Source: Chaetoderma sp. LZ-2023a (lineage: Eukaryota > Mollusca > Caudofoveata > Chaetodermatida > Chaetodermatidae). Taken from it: 64,000 nt of DNA. Shown here in pieces: positions 34,691 through 46,499 of the stretch; positions within the stretch are counted from its first letter, which is position 1, and the number at the start of each line of letters is the position of its first letter. A program made the translations under genes and the position numbers. Below the pieces are notes generated by a model, which was not told where the DNA came from, did no database searches, and worked only from the letters and a program-made list of their open reading frames with translations. The stretch covers positions 20,251,722 to 20,315,721 of the forward strand of contig CM067372.1 of the NCBI GenBank assembly GCA_034401795.1, written 5' to 3'.

Positions 34691-35394
34691 TCACTCAGTT
34701 GTGTTAACCCTTTCAACAAAAATCCCTGAAAAAGTAAATGCTTTACGATAAAAAAATTATTCTGTTGAACATTTTGAAATGAATTTGACTGAGTCATTGC
34801 TGCGCTAGGCATTTAAAAAAAATACTCAACAATTTTCTTGTATGGTTGCTTTGAAAATGAGATATGGGGAATTCATCGGGCTCAATAACACTTTAATGCC
34901 CATGGCCGGTCAAGCAAGTCCAGAGTTGCTAGGTATAAATTATAAAAACCCACTATAATAAGAAGGAAAGTCTATATACTGGAAATCTTTTCCTATGCCC
35001 TTAGTTATTTTCAGCTACAAAGAGTTATTTCCCTTTATACACTTAATCAGTAAATAATTAACAATGGCTGTATTCGATTGGGACATTTCTGTAGAGTAAA
35101 TTTACTCGCGAAGTTGCCAAAATGTGCACTATGCAAGTGTAAGAGTCGAATAAAAAAAACCTAGCAGTATGGAAGGTGCAAAAACCGACTAAATCGCCTA
35201 AATTTTACTATCCTGAAAAAAATCCACCTTTCAGCGCTGTTCAGACATAGTGAATGCTGAATAATAGTAGAATGCAGCTCCTAAGTCCCGCATTTTTCAA
35301 ATTTTTCACCACGTGACATACTTCACGAAACATGCCACACGTTTTGGCCCTGGATTGTTTCGTGCTTTATTTTTTCCGGGAAATACCAGTCCCT
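34691..35394. other. low-copy spacer with a palindromic element
   Basis: Contains the short hairpin element at 34763-34832. No gene recognised. Confidence 0.5.
34763..34832. repeat. palindromic element (TGTTGAA family), diverged
   Basis: TGTTGAACATTTTGAAATGA at the left end and ACTCAACAA at the right end, with a degraded TTGCTGCGCTAGGCA core matching TTGCC-GGCAA of the other members. Confidence 0.6.
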
Positions 35395-37540
35395 TAAACA
35401 AGAGACCCAAGGGGCCTCTGTCGCTCACCTGGGGCATTATGCATTTTTGTCACAATTGTTAGTGGGTGGTTCAGGAGTAGTCTTCTAAATGAGTTTGTGG
35501 ACATTTTTGCAAGTCCAATATGGCCGCCAAACACGCTACATTTTGATTGGTCCACTTCTGTCACGTTTCTGACGTAGCGCCTTCCCGTGAAAAAATGTTA
35601 ATGGCCCTCAGTGCCTAATCATATCTCTCAAATTTCGGCCCAATCCGCTGTGGTTCTGGAGTCATTTTAGCAAAAATTAGGTTATCCAAGATGGCCACCA
35701 AACCATTTGGCCAATCAAGTTCCTTTGAAACAAACTTGGTGCAGCTCTTGCCCTAGATGATATTTCATGCGGTTTGAATTGATGCCCCAAGCGGTATTGC
35801 AGAAGATTTTTAAAGACATTTTAAAGCGGTCAGTTCTTTTGACGGATCAACTTCTCTTGAACAAACTTCAATGGCCCTTAGTCCTTAATCATATATCACA
35901 AATTTCGGCCTGATCGCTTCAGCGGTTCTGGGGATGGAGTCGTTTTTGCGATGAGGTCATCCAAGATGGCCGCTGAACCATTTAGTCAATCAAGTTCCCT
36001 TGAACAAACTTGGGTCAGCTTTTAACACAGATCATATTTCATGAGGTCTCAAAAGGTTTTGGAGATTTTTAAAGACATTTCTAAAAATCAGCCAAAATCC
36101 AAGATAGCCGCAGGACAAATTGACCAATCGGCTTCGTTTGAACAAAATGGAATCTCTATGCCCTAAGGATGCTTCCTGCCAAACATAATTGAAATCGGCC
36201 CAGCAGTTCTCGAGAAGACATTTTAAATTTCCCATTGCTTTAGTATGGGAGCTTTTGGCGGGAAAATAACCAAGATGGCCCCCAAAGCGTTTATCCGACA
36301 GTTTCGAAAATTGCAAATTTGAGATCAGAATATCAAAAAACCTCGATATAACCAATTTCAGCATCAAAATCCATCAAATAAAAAAATCCAATATGGCCAC
36401 CAAACACGCTATATTTTGATTGGCCCACCGCGGCCATGTTTTTTGACGGATTAACTTCTCTTGAACAAACTTTAATGTCCCTTAGTCCCCAATCATATAT
36501 CACAAATTTCGGCCAGATCGCTTCAGCAGTTCTGGGGGAGAAGTGGTTTTTGCGAAAACTAGGTCATCCAAGATGGCCACTGAACCATTTGGTCAATCAA
36601 GTTCCCTTGAACAAACTTGGTTCATCTCTTACCCTAGATCATATTTCGTGAGTTCTGAATCGATCCCTCAACCGGTTTTGGAGAAGATCATTAAAGACAT
36701 TTCTAAAAATCGGTAGAAATCCAAGATGGCCGTCAACCAAATTGGCCGATCGCGTCCGTTTGAACAAACTTGAATCTCTATGCCTTAAGGATGCTTCCTG
36801 CCAAAAATAATTGAAATCAGCCTAGAGGTTCTCGAAAAGAAGACATTTTAAATTTCCCATTGCTTTAGTATGTGAGCTTTTGGTGGGAAAATGATCCAAG
36901 GTGGCCACCAAACCATTTATCTGACAGTTTTCGAAAATTGCAAATTTCAAATCAAAATACACAAAAACCTATATAAAAACAATTTCAGCCTCAAGGTCCA
37001 TCAAATAAAAAAATCCAATATGGCCGCCAAACATGCTATATTTTGATTGGTCCACAGCGGCCATGTTTTTTGACGGATCAACTTCTCTTGAACAAACTTT
37101 ACTGGCCCTTAGTCCCTAATCATATCTGCCAAATTTCGGCCTGATCCCTTCAGCGGTTCTGGAGAAGTCATTTTCGCTAAAACTATGTCAACCAAGATGG
37201 CCGCCGAACCATTTGACCAATCAAGTTCCCCTGAACAAACTTGGTTGAACTACTGCCCTGGTTCATATTTCATGAGGTTTTCTTCAATCCCTCAAGCGGG
37301 TTCGGAGAAGATTTTTAAAGACATTTCTAAAAATCCGCCAAAATCCAAGATGGCTGTCGGCCAAATTGGCCGATCGGCTTCGTTTGAACAAACTTGGATC
37401 CCTATGCCCTAAGGATGTTTCCTGCCAAATATAATTGAAATCGTCCCAGTCGTTCTTGAGAGGTTGTTTTAAAGGAAAAGTTGACGGATGGACGGGTGAC
37501 GGACGGTCGCCACGACATCCTTTCAGGCCAGGTGAGCTAA
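35395..37540. repeat. degenerate dispersed repeat with about four internal units
   Basis: CCAATATGGCCGCCAAACACG-type segments start at about 35516, 36389 and 37015. ACTTCTCTTGAACAAACTT-CAAATTTCGGCC blocks occur near 35590 (diverged), 35838, 36441 and 37073. AGTTCCCTTGAACAAACTTGG occurs near 35718, 35990, 36598 and 37227. The region is bounded by GCTCACCTGG (about 35424) and CCAGGTGAGC (about 37524), a 10 bp inverted pair. Its style matches an abundant non-coding repeat I recall from bivalve genomes. No transposase or RT, and short open frames have no support. Confidence 0.7.
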
Positions 37541-38479
37541 AAATATACTCTACAGAGCCACCTTACTCTAACTTTTCGCCCAGTCGAATACCGCCAATAA
37601 TGGTTTCTCTGGTCTTTAATTGTCTAATAGATAACTAGTGCACTCACATATTGAGGGAGAAGCTTGTATGACATGCCACCATTGCCTTGGCTAAAACATG
37701 CTTTCCAACACCTTCAACTCCTGCAAGCTAAAAGATAATAACAAATATGTCTCTAAATTCTAAACTAAGCACAACAGGATAAGCCTTAGGATCAAGTCTA
37801 AATTTTCTTCCAAGAAAAAAAAAGCATAAATTTATCTTTTTCAAAGCTGGAAAATTACGAATAGAGATAATGGGAGATAACTCCTGATAGATTATTCAAT
37901 AGTCAATCAAGGGAGAGAATTCTGAATATACTGTCTATTAAACTGAGTTTTAAATGTAAAATATAGATAATTGGCTCATCATTAAGTGTGTGTGCATGAG
38001 TGCGTTTCAGCATGTCATTATCTCTGTTTGTACATGAGGAATCTGATTTGTCATTCAAGAATCAGACATCATAATCAAATATGTCACCAATGTGAGCCAA
38101 CGACCAACATCATAATTAAATTGCTCTATCTGTCAGGAAAATTGAAAATCCACCACGAACATGCATGAATTGTATGTCTAAAACATACAGAATGCTAAAA
38201 CGTAAAAATAGGAACCAAGTCAGTGAACTGTTGACTCGGTCAGTCGTGAAAACGGGACCCATGGTTTCAGAGTAGATAGCCAGACGGATGGACAAATGGG
38301 AGTCGATTGCAATGTCCTTGCAATTTGCTAAATGCGTGCAAAATCGCAGGGATTACGCCTTCAAAGTAGACTATGGCAATAAATTATTTTAACACTAACC
38401 CTAATTATAGTAACAATCTTATTCATTGCAGTTCAGGTCAAGTTTAAGGCAATAATGATTAAATACTTCATCATCATCA
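37541..38479. other. low-copy spacer
   Basis: AT-rich, no gene recognised. A 60-codon frame at 37986-38168 has no support beyond being open. Confidence 0.5.
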
Positions 38480-38720
38480 TTTTACGAGGCATAAGCCATT
38501 GGCTTGTTATTGCCTCAGTGTTTTTGTTGTAGTATGGCTTGCTCAGTCCAATTCAAAAGTTCTTTCTTTGATACCTAGTTTGTTCTTGAATGCTTTGACT
38601 GTTGTGGATTAATTAAGTCTCCTCGAAACCGTTAGATTTAAGACTTTAAGCCTTAGCACACGTCTCTGATGTCAATATGCTATCATTTGCTGTGTAAATA
38701 ACAAAGAAAGAAACTGGTGT
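38480..38720 (-). mobile_element. non-LTR retrotransposon 3' end remnant
   Basis: On the minus strand this gives a degraded C-terminal coding end (similar in nucleotides to 44473-44800), then a two-tier hairpin: GAGGCA/TGCCTC at 38486-38491 and 38511-38516, with AAGCC/GGCTT inside. An ATGATGATGATGA tail (38466-38480) follows. Hairpin plus short-repeat tail is the 3' end style of CR1/L2-like elements. Confidence 0.55.
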
Positions 38721-39243
38721 ACATTTTTCTAGTTTGGTTGTTGACTATGTTGATGTCTATGACAGCAACATCCTTCACCAAATTTGTCGAAAAATGAACA
38801 CTAGATCATCTTTTAATTTAATACGAAAATTTAAAATTCCAACCAGAGTGGGAAGGGTTAACACTGGTTTGTGAAAATGCTGTGGTGCAGATAGATGGGT
38901 GTTCCCCGCGTCAGCTGCGGTGCGCCACCTACACCATGGTTACACCCTGCTGCGCCTAGCATTTGTTTGCGTGCTGACTTATAGAGGCCGTGATTGAAGG
39001 AAATTTCAATTTCCCTTTCTCCGCGATCTAGCAATACTCACCATTCTATTACTTCTGATATACAGCTGGCCCTGACAGCTGGCTCTAGGACTATAGACTT
39101 AGAAAGCTTTACCGACTCCTTGGAACCCGGTACTCGGCTCCCAACTGCCGAGTACCCATCTACCATGAAGCTCATATTGTTTGCATAGTCACCAAACAAG
39201 AGAAACCCATGGCTTGCCTCCGTGGGGCTGGGAGGCTGGGTCC

Positions 39244-39334
39244 GTAATAGAATGGTGAGTATTGTTAGATCTCAGAGAAAGGGAAATTTAAATTTCCTTC
39301 ATTCTCCTTCGATCAATACTCACCATTCTATTAC
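39244..39334 (-). repeat. DIRS copy C internal complementary region
   Basis: Arms GTAATAGAATGGTGAGTATT and AATACTCACCATTCTATTAC around the joined ends AAATTTCCTTCATTCTCCTT. It lies between the 3' ITR and a long C-tract. Confidence 0.92.
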
Positions 39335-39492
39335 TTCTGATATACAGCAGATTTGGTCAGTAACCTGGTGGGAAGGGGCAAGCCATAACTGCTACTTTTG
39401 CCCCTTGGAGAAAGAGCTAGACTTAAACTTGACTAAAGGAGACCTAAATGGACCATCAAGTTAACGGAACCGAATCACATTCGCATCACTGC

Positions 39493-39520
39493 CCCCCCCC
39501 CCCCCCCCCCCCCGCCCCCC
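39493..39520. repeat. poly-C tract in DIRS 3' region
   Basis: About 28 nt of almost pure C. The same site is short in copies A (near 6774) and B (near 22643) and expanded in D (45309-45337). Confidence 0.9.
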
Positions 39521-39871
39521 TTTTTCTCCTAAGAAAAGGGAGAGAACTCACGAACATGCATCTCGCCTGAAAACACAAATATGCCAAGAGGGTTAACAGT
39601 TAACTGCTCTTTGCATATACATATATGTATTAGCCTGGGAATGAGCATGAATATATAAGATGAATGAACATGATATATAAACATAATACAAAAAACTCTC
39701 AATCTTGAATTACCTCATGATTTATGGATTTCAAACATGGTGCCTCCAACCATTCACTTGTCTGGCCATCAGTGACACAATCTGGTTGTCATCCTCTCGC
39801 TCGACCATGTCTGCTTCTAAATTCTTTCTTACAAATGCCAAAAAAGGGAGAAGAGCAGTGTGGTCGCATAA

Positions 39872-40961
39872 CTATTGTTTCAAAACAGCTAAAGTGAGTG
39901 GATTGACGGAGTCTGACACATCCCTCATATAGTAATCCCTGAAAGAGGACTCACAGTGCCATTGTGCAACAGCCATGATGTCCTCTAACGGAACACCATT
40001 GTAAAGGGCGGTCGAGGCGGCTATTCCTCTAACATCGTGTGCCCTTGCGCATTGCACCTGGTGCCCAGTCGCAATCTCATGGGTAATCTGAATGCATTCG
40101 ACTACCCAACGAGAGATAGAATCCATGGATTCCATATGGCTTCTTATGGCAGATCCACAGATGTCTATCATTCGACCGTAACGAGTCTGTCCGTTTTCTG
40201 TACTTAGTCAAAGCACGGACTGGGCACCAGACACTGGCATCACGATCAAACCTTGTTTCGGTATAATGATCGGTTTGCCGGGATATCTCAAAGATTGATT
40301 CTTTAACATAAACTCTGCTCTTGGCAGAAGACGCAGACCCTCTCCAGAGACAATAAATCGGTCCCTCTCTGCCGAAAGCGCATGGATCTCACTGCGCCTT
40401 CTAGCTGAGGAAGCTGACAATAGAAAGACCGCCTTTAGAGTCAAATGCTTTAGACTAGCCGAACGCAATGGTTCGAAAGAGTGCTTGGCCAGTACATTAA
40501 GCACTAAAGATAGACTCCAGGCTGGAATGACTACCGGTTGTCTCGGTCGGAGATTGCTCATTCCCTTCACCATCACATTTAACTGGGCCACCTCTGGACT
40601 TTCCCTGTTGGCTAGACAAGGGATAACTGATGCCAAAGCTGACTTGTATCCAGCTATTGTGACGGGAGCTAGTCCTGAAAAGAACAGCTCACAGAAAGTC
40701 TGCTATTTGCTGAAAAGTGGATTGAAAGGTATCAATACCCTTTTCTTCACACCAGTCTGCAAATCTGTTAACCTTGTTGTTATATGACTTGAAGGTTGAC
40801 CTCCTCGCAGCTGCGATGAAATCAGCAGCTTCTCGAGAAAAGCCTTCCGACGTGGAACGTTGTTTGATAACATCCACGCAGTCAATTTGAACATTTCGGG
40901 ATGCTCGTGTAGGAAGCGTCCCTTGGCCTGGAATCTCGGGTAACTGCACTGGGTTATCCAC
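39872..40961 (-). pseudogene. tyrosine recombinase (DIRS copy C), frameshifted
   Basis: Same domain order as copy B. The catalytic motifs SSARRRSEIHAL, AHDVRGIA and SFRDYYMRDV are all preserved. Small deletions near 40130 (GCGGCGCC side), 40255 (AACTT) and 40695 (GA) break the frame into three pieces. Confidence 0.88.
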
Positions 40962-41490
40962 CAGCAGATCTAGAAGATCCGTGAACCACGCCCTGCTGGG
41001 CCAAAACGGCGCTATTAGCAGGACCAGGCACAGGTTCCTACCTGATCTTTACCAATATCTTCGGCAGAAGAATGGTGGGTGGGTACGCGTAAGCGTGCAT
41101 CCCTCTCCAGCTTATCGCCAGAGCGTCTGTATCGACGGCATTTGGATCTGGAATCAGCGAGACATAAGTCATGATTTGAGTATTTTCCCTTGTGGCGAAC
41201 AAGTCCACGTTGGGTTTGCCCCAATGCTCGATGATCCTTCGTAGAACTGGAGGGTTGAGAGACCATTCTGTTGGCAGAATTCTCTGTCTGCGAGACAAAG
41301 CATCCGCCAGAATGTTCAATCGCCCAGGAATGTGAGCTGCTTTCAAAACAACCGAGTAATTCCTGCACCATTGAATCAAGTACCACACTTTGATACACAG
41401 TGTGGGTGACTTGGTCCCGCCTTGGCGATTTATGTATGATACTACCGTCGAATTGTCCAACCGTATCAATATCGCCTTGCCCTGATCATT
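40703..41490 (-). pseudogene. RNase H end and MT-like domain (DIRS copy C)
   Basis: Includes RLDNSTVVSYINRQGG, ADALSRRQRILPTEW, NVDLFATRENTQIMTYV, ALAISWRGMHAYAYPP. A 1 nt deletion near 41480 separates it from the upstream RNase H sequence, and further changes near 41038 interrupt the MT-like domain. Confidence 0.8.
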
Positions 41491-42557
41491 GGAAGAAATT
41501 CTTCCAATGCCAGTCCCACTGCCATCATTTCCGACAGATTGATATGCAGCTGGCTCTCCTGGAGAGTCCATGTGCCCGAGACCTGGTGTTCTCCCAGGCA
41601 GGCCCCCCACCCCTCCAGCGATGCATCCATGTACACGGACAGCTGGGGGTGGGGTAGGTGCAGTGAAACCCCTAATAGGAGATTCTGACGCTCTTTCCAC
41701 CATACAAGATGCGACATTATTGGCTCCAAAACTGGCACAAGTTTTGACAGGGGTTCTGTTCTCTGTTTCCACAGAGACATCAGATACAACTGGACAGGTC
41801 TTCGCATTAGAGCAGCGTACGGGATCACCTGCTCCATGGAGACCATCATGCCCAGCATCTGAAGACACCGCCTCGCCTGAATGTGGTTTCCCAATCGAAA
41901 ACTCTTGAGGATGGCTAACAGAGACACCACTCTGGGCTCTGACGGGTAAACCCTGCCCTCCTCAAGATCGAATCGCATCCCTAAATAAACGAAATGTTGA
42001 TGGACGGGCGCATCCTTCTCGGCCGTGGTCGAAACCACGGACAGGTCTACCCTGGCTAGCCAAGCCAGAGCCTCAGACCAGTCCATCTCCGAGGAGGACA
42101 CACCTGTGAACACGTCATCCGTTGACATGCTCACAGACCTACCAGCAACGGCCTCCCGGCTAGGAGCCGTCGCTGACACGCCAGGAACTCTGGTACCATA
42201 CGGTTCCGCCGCCACCCCATTGAACACACCAGTCCATGGAGTAGGCCTGCACGGAAAACCGTGCGGACCCGTAGCAGTCACGGAGCCATGGCCAGTCACG
42301 GGCGCCAACGGCACCCCATGTCTGACAGCCGGACCAGGCGAGATAGGTGAGTACCACGCCTGGCCCGGCACACCCGTCACCGTGTCGGTTGGCGGCAAAC
42401 CAACCATTACGGGACCGGTGCCCGGTACCAGATTGGCCTCAACCACGGGTGGAGCCGCTGCCCTGGCTTGCGCCAAGCCAGACAGATGGAGGGCGGTTCC
42501 GTCCAGGACGGAATCGACCTCCATATGCCCCACCCGCGGCATCACAGGCCGCAGCAA
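41466..42557 (-). pseudogene. in-frame gag-RT fusion made by internal deletion (DIRS copy C)
   Basis: A 363-codon open frame. Its first part is gag (GHMEVDSVLDGTALHLSGLA ... LAWLARVDLSVV). It switches at about 42000 to RT just downstream of the YIDD box (QHFVYLGMRFDLEEGRVY) and continues through the thumb into RNase H (SVYMDASLEGWGACL). The catalytic YIDD is lost. The breakpoint reads AACGAAATGTTGA/TGGACGG, with at most 2-3 nt of shared sequence. VYMDAS replaces VYTDAS. The openness is probably fortuitous, as the product cannot polymerise DNA. Confidence 0.85.
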
Positions 42558-43168
42558 CCTCTCCTCCTCGGCCTCATCTTCAGACCCCGAAGAGTCGTCA
42601 CTAGATGAGGAAACTGGTGGACGGCTCCCATGCCTGACGGACCGGCCACCGCTACTGGACCACCCAGAGGTGGCCGCAGAGAGACAGATCCCGTCAGGCC
42701 GGAGCCCGACGGGACGGCCAGGGGGCCGTACGAGACGGCTCCCTTGGTGGCCAGTCCAGAACCATGTCCAAGAACAGAGTCCGAACCAAGTATAGGGAGA
42801 GACTGCCCTACAGCTTTCGGCAGCAGCGACGACACCAGCGTGGGCAGAACGCTACACAGGAAGCCCTGCATAGCCGGACCAAACCACGCCGGCGGTGCCA
42901 TCTCCGCCACCTCCGGCTGCAGATGTAGAGCGGCCCCAAGGGCCGAAACGGACGCTCCACGATTTGCCTTCGGTCCGCCTGACCCCGCGTCAGACCCAGC
43001 CACGTCCTTCTGGGCAAGGAACTTTAACATCATGTCAACCGACCACACTGCACATACATTACACCTATCATCAAGGTTACATTTGGTACACCAAAAGCAG
43101 ACATGGTCCTTAAACAGGACCTGGACGAACTTGTGGCACTCGTCACATGATGGCGGGGCTGGCTTGGC
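42542..43168 (-). pseudogene. gag N-terminal part (DIRS copy C)
   Basis: Cys-rich N terminus (CDECHKF, CFWCTKC, CNVCAVW), then MMLKFLAQKDVAGSD and the Pro/Gly-rich region. The candidate splice acceptor TATAG/GCCAAGCC is at 43168/43169. A deletion near 42620 shifts the frame relative to 41466-42557. Confidence 0.8.
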
Positions 43169-44245
43169 CTATAAATACGCACAAACCTACAATAAGCAAG
43201 CGGAACGAAACAGAGATGGAAGGCAGACAATTAATTTTCAAATATATTGACCATAAATTAACTGAAACCCTCCCGCACCCCACCCCGCAACGTTACAACA
43301 CAGATCGCATTGATTATGACGACAAGAACGAAGCCGGCAATAATACACCCATACACTGATCCTCAAGGATGGATCACGGAACCAGGAATCATATCGCATA
43401 GCATTCGGGGTATATTTACCAATAAATATAAATTATACTCCTAACGAAAGCCAAAACGATATGTGAAGAAACAACAAAATGTATAACAAACTGCTGTAGC
43501 GCACTGTAAAACCGCAGACCACACATCTAAATCAAGAATTTTGAAACCACCGATCATTGCAAACAGATCGTGATAACACGCAAAACTTGAAAATTCCAAA
43601 GTTTTCTGGTACCATTTTAGTACGCAGCACCCAGAATCAGATGCGCGAATTAATGAAAAAATTTTCTTCACATATATATCCGAGACACCCGGGTGTGACG
43701 TCACCCGCTCGGATCTTACGGAGAACGACGTCAGCTGAGATTCGTGTTAAAAAAACTGTAGCTAACACCTATTTTCATATCTGCCGATCGCCTGTTGGGG
43801 TTTAAAGAAGGCGATCATCCGGCAAATTTTGTTGTTAACACACATCCCAGATTCTTTGGGGTTAGAAATTGGAACATGCGACACAGACAAAATTTTAGAG
43901 ACCTAAGTCTTTTAACTATGGAATAATAAGGAAATATACAACCTGGTTATCATCGGCAGCATCCATATTAATCCAAGAAATCCTTTGAGAACGCACAGCT
44001 ATCACAATTAATTACAGACAAAAAGACTTAGGCTAAAACTCTTAAGATCTTTCCAACTGCAAAAAGCATGTATCTCTTGTTGCTATGCAAACAAGAATGA
44101 GCTTCATGCTAGACGGGTACTCGGCAGTTGGGAGCCGAGCACCTGGTTCCAAGGCGTTGGTAAAGCTTTCTAAGTCTATAGTCCTAGAGCCAGCTGTCAG
44201 CGTATATCAGAAGTAATAGAATGGTGAGTATTGTTCGAAGGAGAA
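43169..44245 (-). promoter_or_regulatory. DIRS copy C leader and 5' ITR
   Basis: TGACGTCA at 43696-43703. The 5' ITR covers about 44080-44245 and ends GTAATAGAATGGTGAGTATT, then GTTCGAAGGAGAA. Confidence 0.6.
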
Positions 44246-44249
44246 TGGT

Positions 44250-44812
44250 CTTATTGCTGCTATTTTCATTTTCTGTGTTTGTGGCTATCCGAATCTCCTC
44301 TACGCTAGTGTCTCTTCATGCTACCACAAAATGCACATGTGGAAGCAGACACTTATCTACCGATAATTGAAATTCTTACAGAGCATGTTTTTGTCGATGC
44401 ACAGCCTGCTCCAAGATAAATCCACTGTATTGGAAGAATTGCACTATGACTTTGTGTTGGGCTGCTATACGTATGCCTGTTCAGTCGAATTCAAATAATT
44501 TTTCTTTGAAGTCAATATCTAGCTTGCTCTTGAATAATTCAAGTGTTGTTGCTTCGACTGTTGTAGCTGGCAGTGAATTCCACTGTGGTACTACTCTATT
44601 AGCGAAAAAGTGTTTTCTTACTGTGTTTTATGTTGAGCTTGAACCTATGACCTCTAGTCTGTGTAATACTGGATGGTTCGAAAAAGTAGTCCTTCAATAT
44701 TATATAGATCCCCGATGAGCACGAATGTTTCAGTTAAAGCTCCACGAAATCGTCTAAATTTCAGTGACATTAGACTTAGGGCTTCAAGTCTTTCATGAGC
44801 TATATCACAGTG
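44250..44812 (-). mobile_element. non-LTR retrotransposon C-terminal remnant
   Basis: On the minus strand the translation contains the signature C-terminal block of CR1/Jockey-like RT proteins: TRGHRFKL near 44640, followed by sequence in the position of the usual FFSxRVVxxWNSLP block, here degraded by stops. The full block is readable in the 54952-56637 element. The left side of DIRS copy D abuts it. Confidence 0.6.
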
Positions 44813-45071
44813 TGAAGGAAATTCCAATTTCCCTTTCTTCGAGATCTAGCAATACGTACCAAGTTACCATTACATTACTTATTGAATAACAGCTCTACAG
44901 AAGGTGTGCTCTAAGAATCTACAGATTTAGTCAACTCTACTGGCTCCTGGAACCGGGTACCTGCCCCAAACAAACGGGTACCTGCCACCATAAGCCGCCA
45001 TATTGTTTGCATAGCTACCAAACAAGAAACAACTCGCGGCTTGCCTCTGTGGGGCTGGGAGGCAGGGACCA

Positions 45072-45160
45072 TAATGTAATGGTAAGTATTGTAGATCTCG
45101 GAGAAAAATTGAAACTTCCTTCATTCTCCTTTGATCAATACTTACCATTACATTACTTAT
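45072..45160 (-). repeat. DIRS copy D internal complementary region
   Basis: Left arm ATAATGTAATGGTAAGTATT, right arm AATACTTACCATTACATTAC, joined ends AACTTCCTTCATTCTCCTTT. The subfamily-specific GTAATGTAATGG is present in both arms and, with small changes, at both element ends. Confidence 0.88.
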
Positions 45161-45308
45161 TGATAACACCAGATTTAGTCAGTAACCTGGCGGGAAGGGG
45201 CAAGCCATACAAAGCCTCTTTTGCCCCTAGAGAAAGAACTTAGACTTAAACATGTCACACGGAAACCTAGAAGGACTGACCAGTTTGGGACTGAATCACA
45301 TTCGCATC

Positions 45309-45337
45309 ATACCCCGCCCCCCCCCCCCCCCCCCCCC
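45309..45337. repeat. poly-C tract in DIRS copy D
   Basis: About 28 C residues with one G, at the site homologous to 39493-39520. Confidence 0.9.
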
Positions 45338-45659
45338 TTCTCCAAAAAGGGAAGAGAACTAATGAACATGCATCTCGCCTGAAACACAAGTGTGCCATGA
45401 CGGGTAACAACTCTTTACACACATAAGCCTGGGAATGAGCATGAATATATAAGATGAATGATCATGATATATAAACATAATACAAAAAACTGTCAAACTT
45501 GAATTACCTCATGAATTTTGGATTCCAGACGAAATGCCACCAACTGTCACACTTTCGAACAAACGTGACAACGGGCTGAACTCCTCTCACTTGACCACAT
45601 CTGTTCTTACTACTTCTGCTTCTTCAAAGTTACCAAAAGGAGATGAACAGTGTGGCCTC

Positions 45660-46490
45660 TAGACTAATGTTTCGAAACAGCTAAAGCAAGTGGATTGGCT
45701 GAGTCTGACATGTCCCTCATGTAGTAATCCATGAAAGAGGACTCACAGTGTCATTGTGCAATGACCATGATGTCCTCTAATGGGACACCATTGAATAGGA
45801 CGGTCGAGGAGGCTATTCCTCTAACATCGTGAGCCCAGTCGCAATGCATTCAACTACCCAACGAGAGATAGAATCCATGGATGCGGCACCATATGGCTTC
45901 TTATGGCAGATCCACAGATGTCTATCATTTGACCGTAGAGTCCGTCCGTTTTTTGTACCTGGTCAAAGCACGGACCGGACACCAGGCACTGGCATCAGGA
46001 TAAAACCTAGTTAGCTTTGGTATAATGATCGGTTTGCTGTGATAGTTCAAAGATTGATTCTTTGACAAAAATTCTGCTCTTGACAGCAGTCGCAGGCACT
46101 CTCCAGGGACAATAAATCGGTCCCTCTCTGCTGAAAGTGCATGGATCTCACTGCGGCTTCTTGCTGAGAAAGCTGCCTATAGAAAGACTGCCTTAAGAGT
46201 CAGCTGTTTTAGGCTAGCCGAACGCAACGGTTCGAAAGGGTGCTTGGCTAGCACATTAAGCACCAAAGATAGACTCAAGGCTGGAATGACTACGGTTGAC
46301 TCGGTCGGAAATTGCTCATTCCCTTCACCATCACCTTCAACTGGGCCACCTCTGGACTATCCCTGTTGGCTAGACAAGGGATAACTGATGCCAAAGCTGA
46401 CTTGTATCCAGCAATCGTGACAGGAGCTCATCCTGTAAAGAATAGCTCACAAGTTCACAGAGAAATTCTGCTATTTGCTGAATAGTGGTT
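45660..46490 (-). pseudogene. tyrosine recombinase (DIRS copy D), degraded
   Basis: Nucleotide-level homology to the recombinase of B and C. AHDVRGIA (near 45820) and the Tyr region (near 45720) are recognisable. Indels break every reading frame, and the N-terminal part is fused by deletion to an RNase H segment near 46500. Confidence 0.8.
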
Positions 46491-46499
46491 TGAAAGGGA

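Larger units (their letters stand above)
38995..44245 (-). mobile_element. DIRS-like retrotransposon, copy C (internally deleted)
   Basis: 5.25 kb with both ends intact (left TGAAGGAAATTTCAATTTCC, right GTTCGAAGGAGAA). About 1.7 kb is deleted internally, which joins gag to the middle of RT. No target duplication. All four copies of the terminal motif read GTAATAGAATGG instead of GTAACAGAATGG (see findings). Confidence 0.94.

Noticed and set aside
33266-34694. Long frames in the 18 bp minisatellite (GLKHVSGLKHVS, RAQTRVRAQT)
   Set aside because: Periodic translation of an 18 bp unit in every frame; low complexity and no gene signals.
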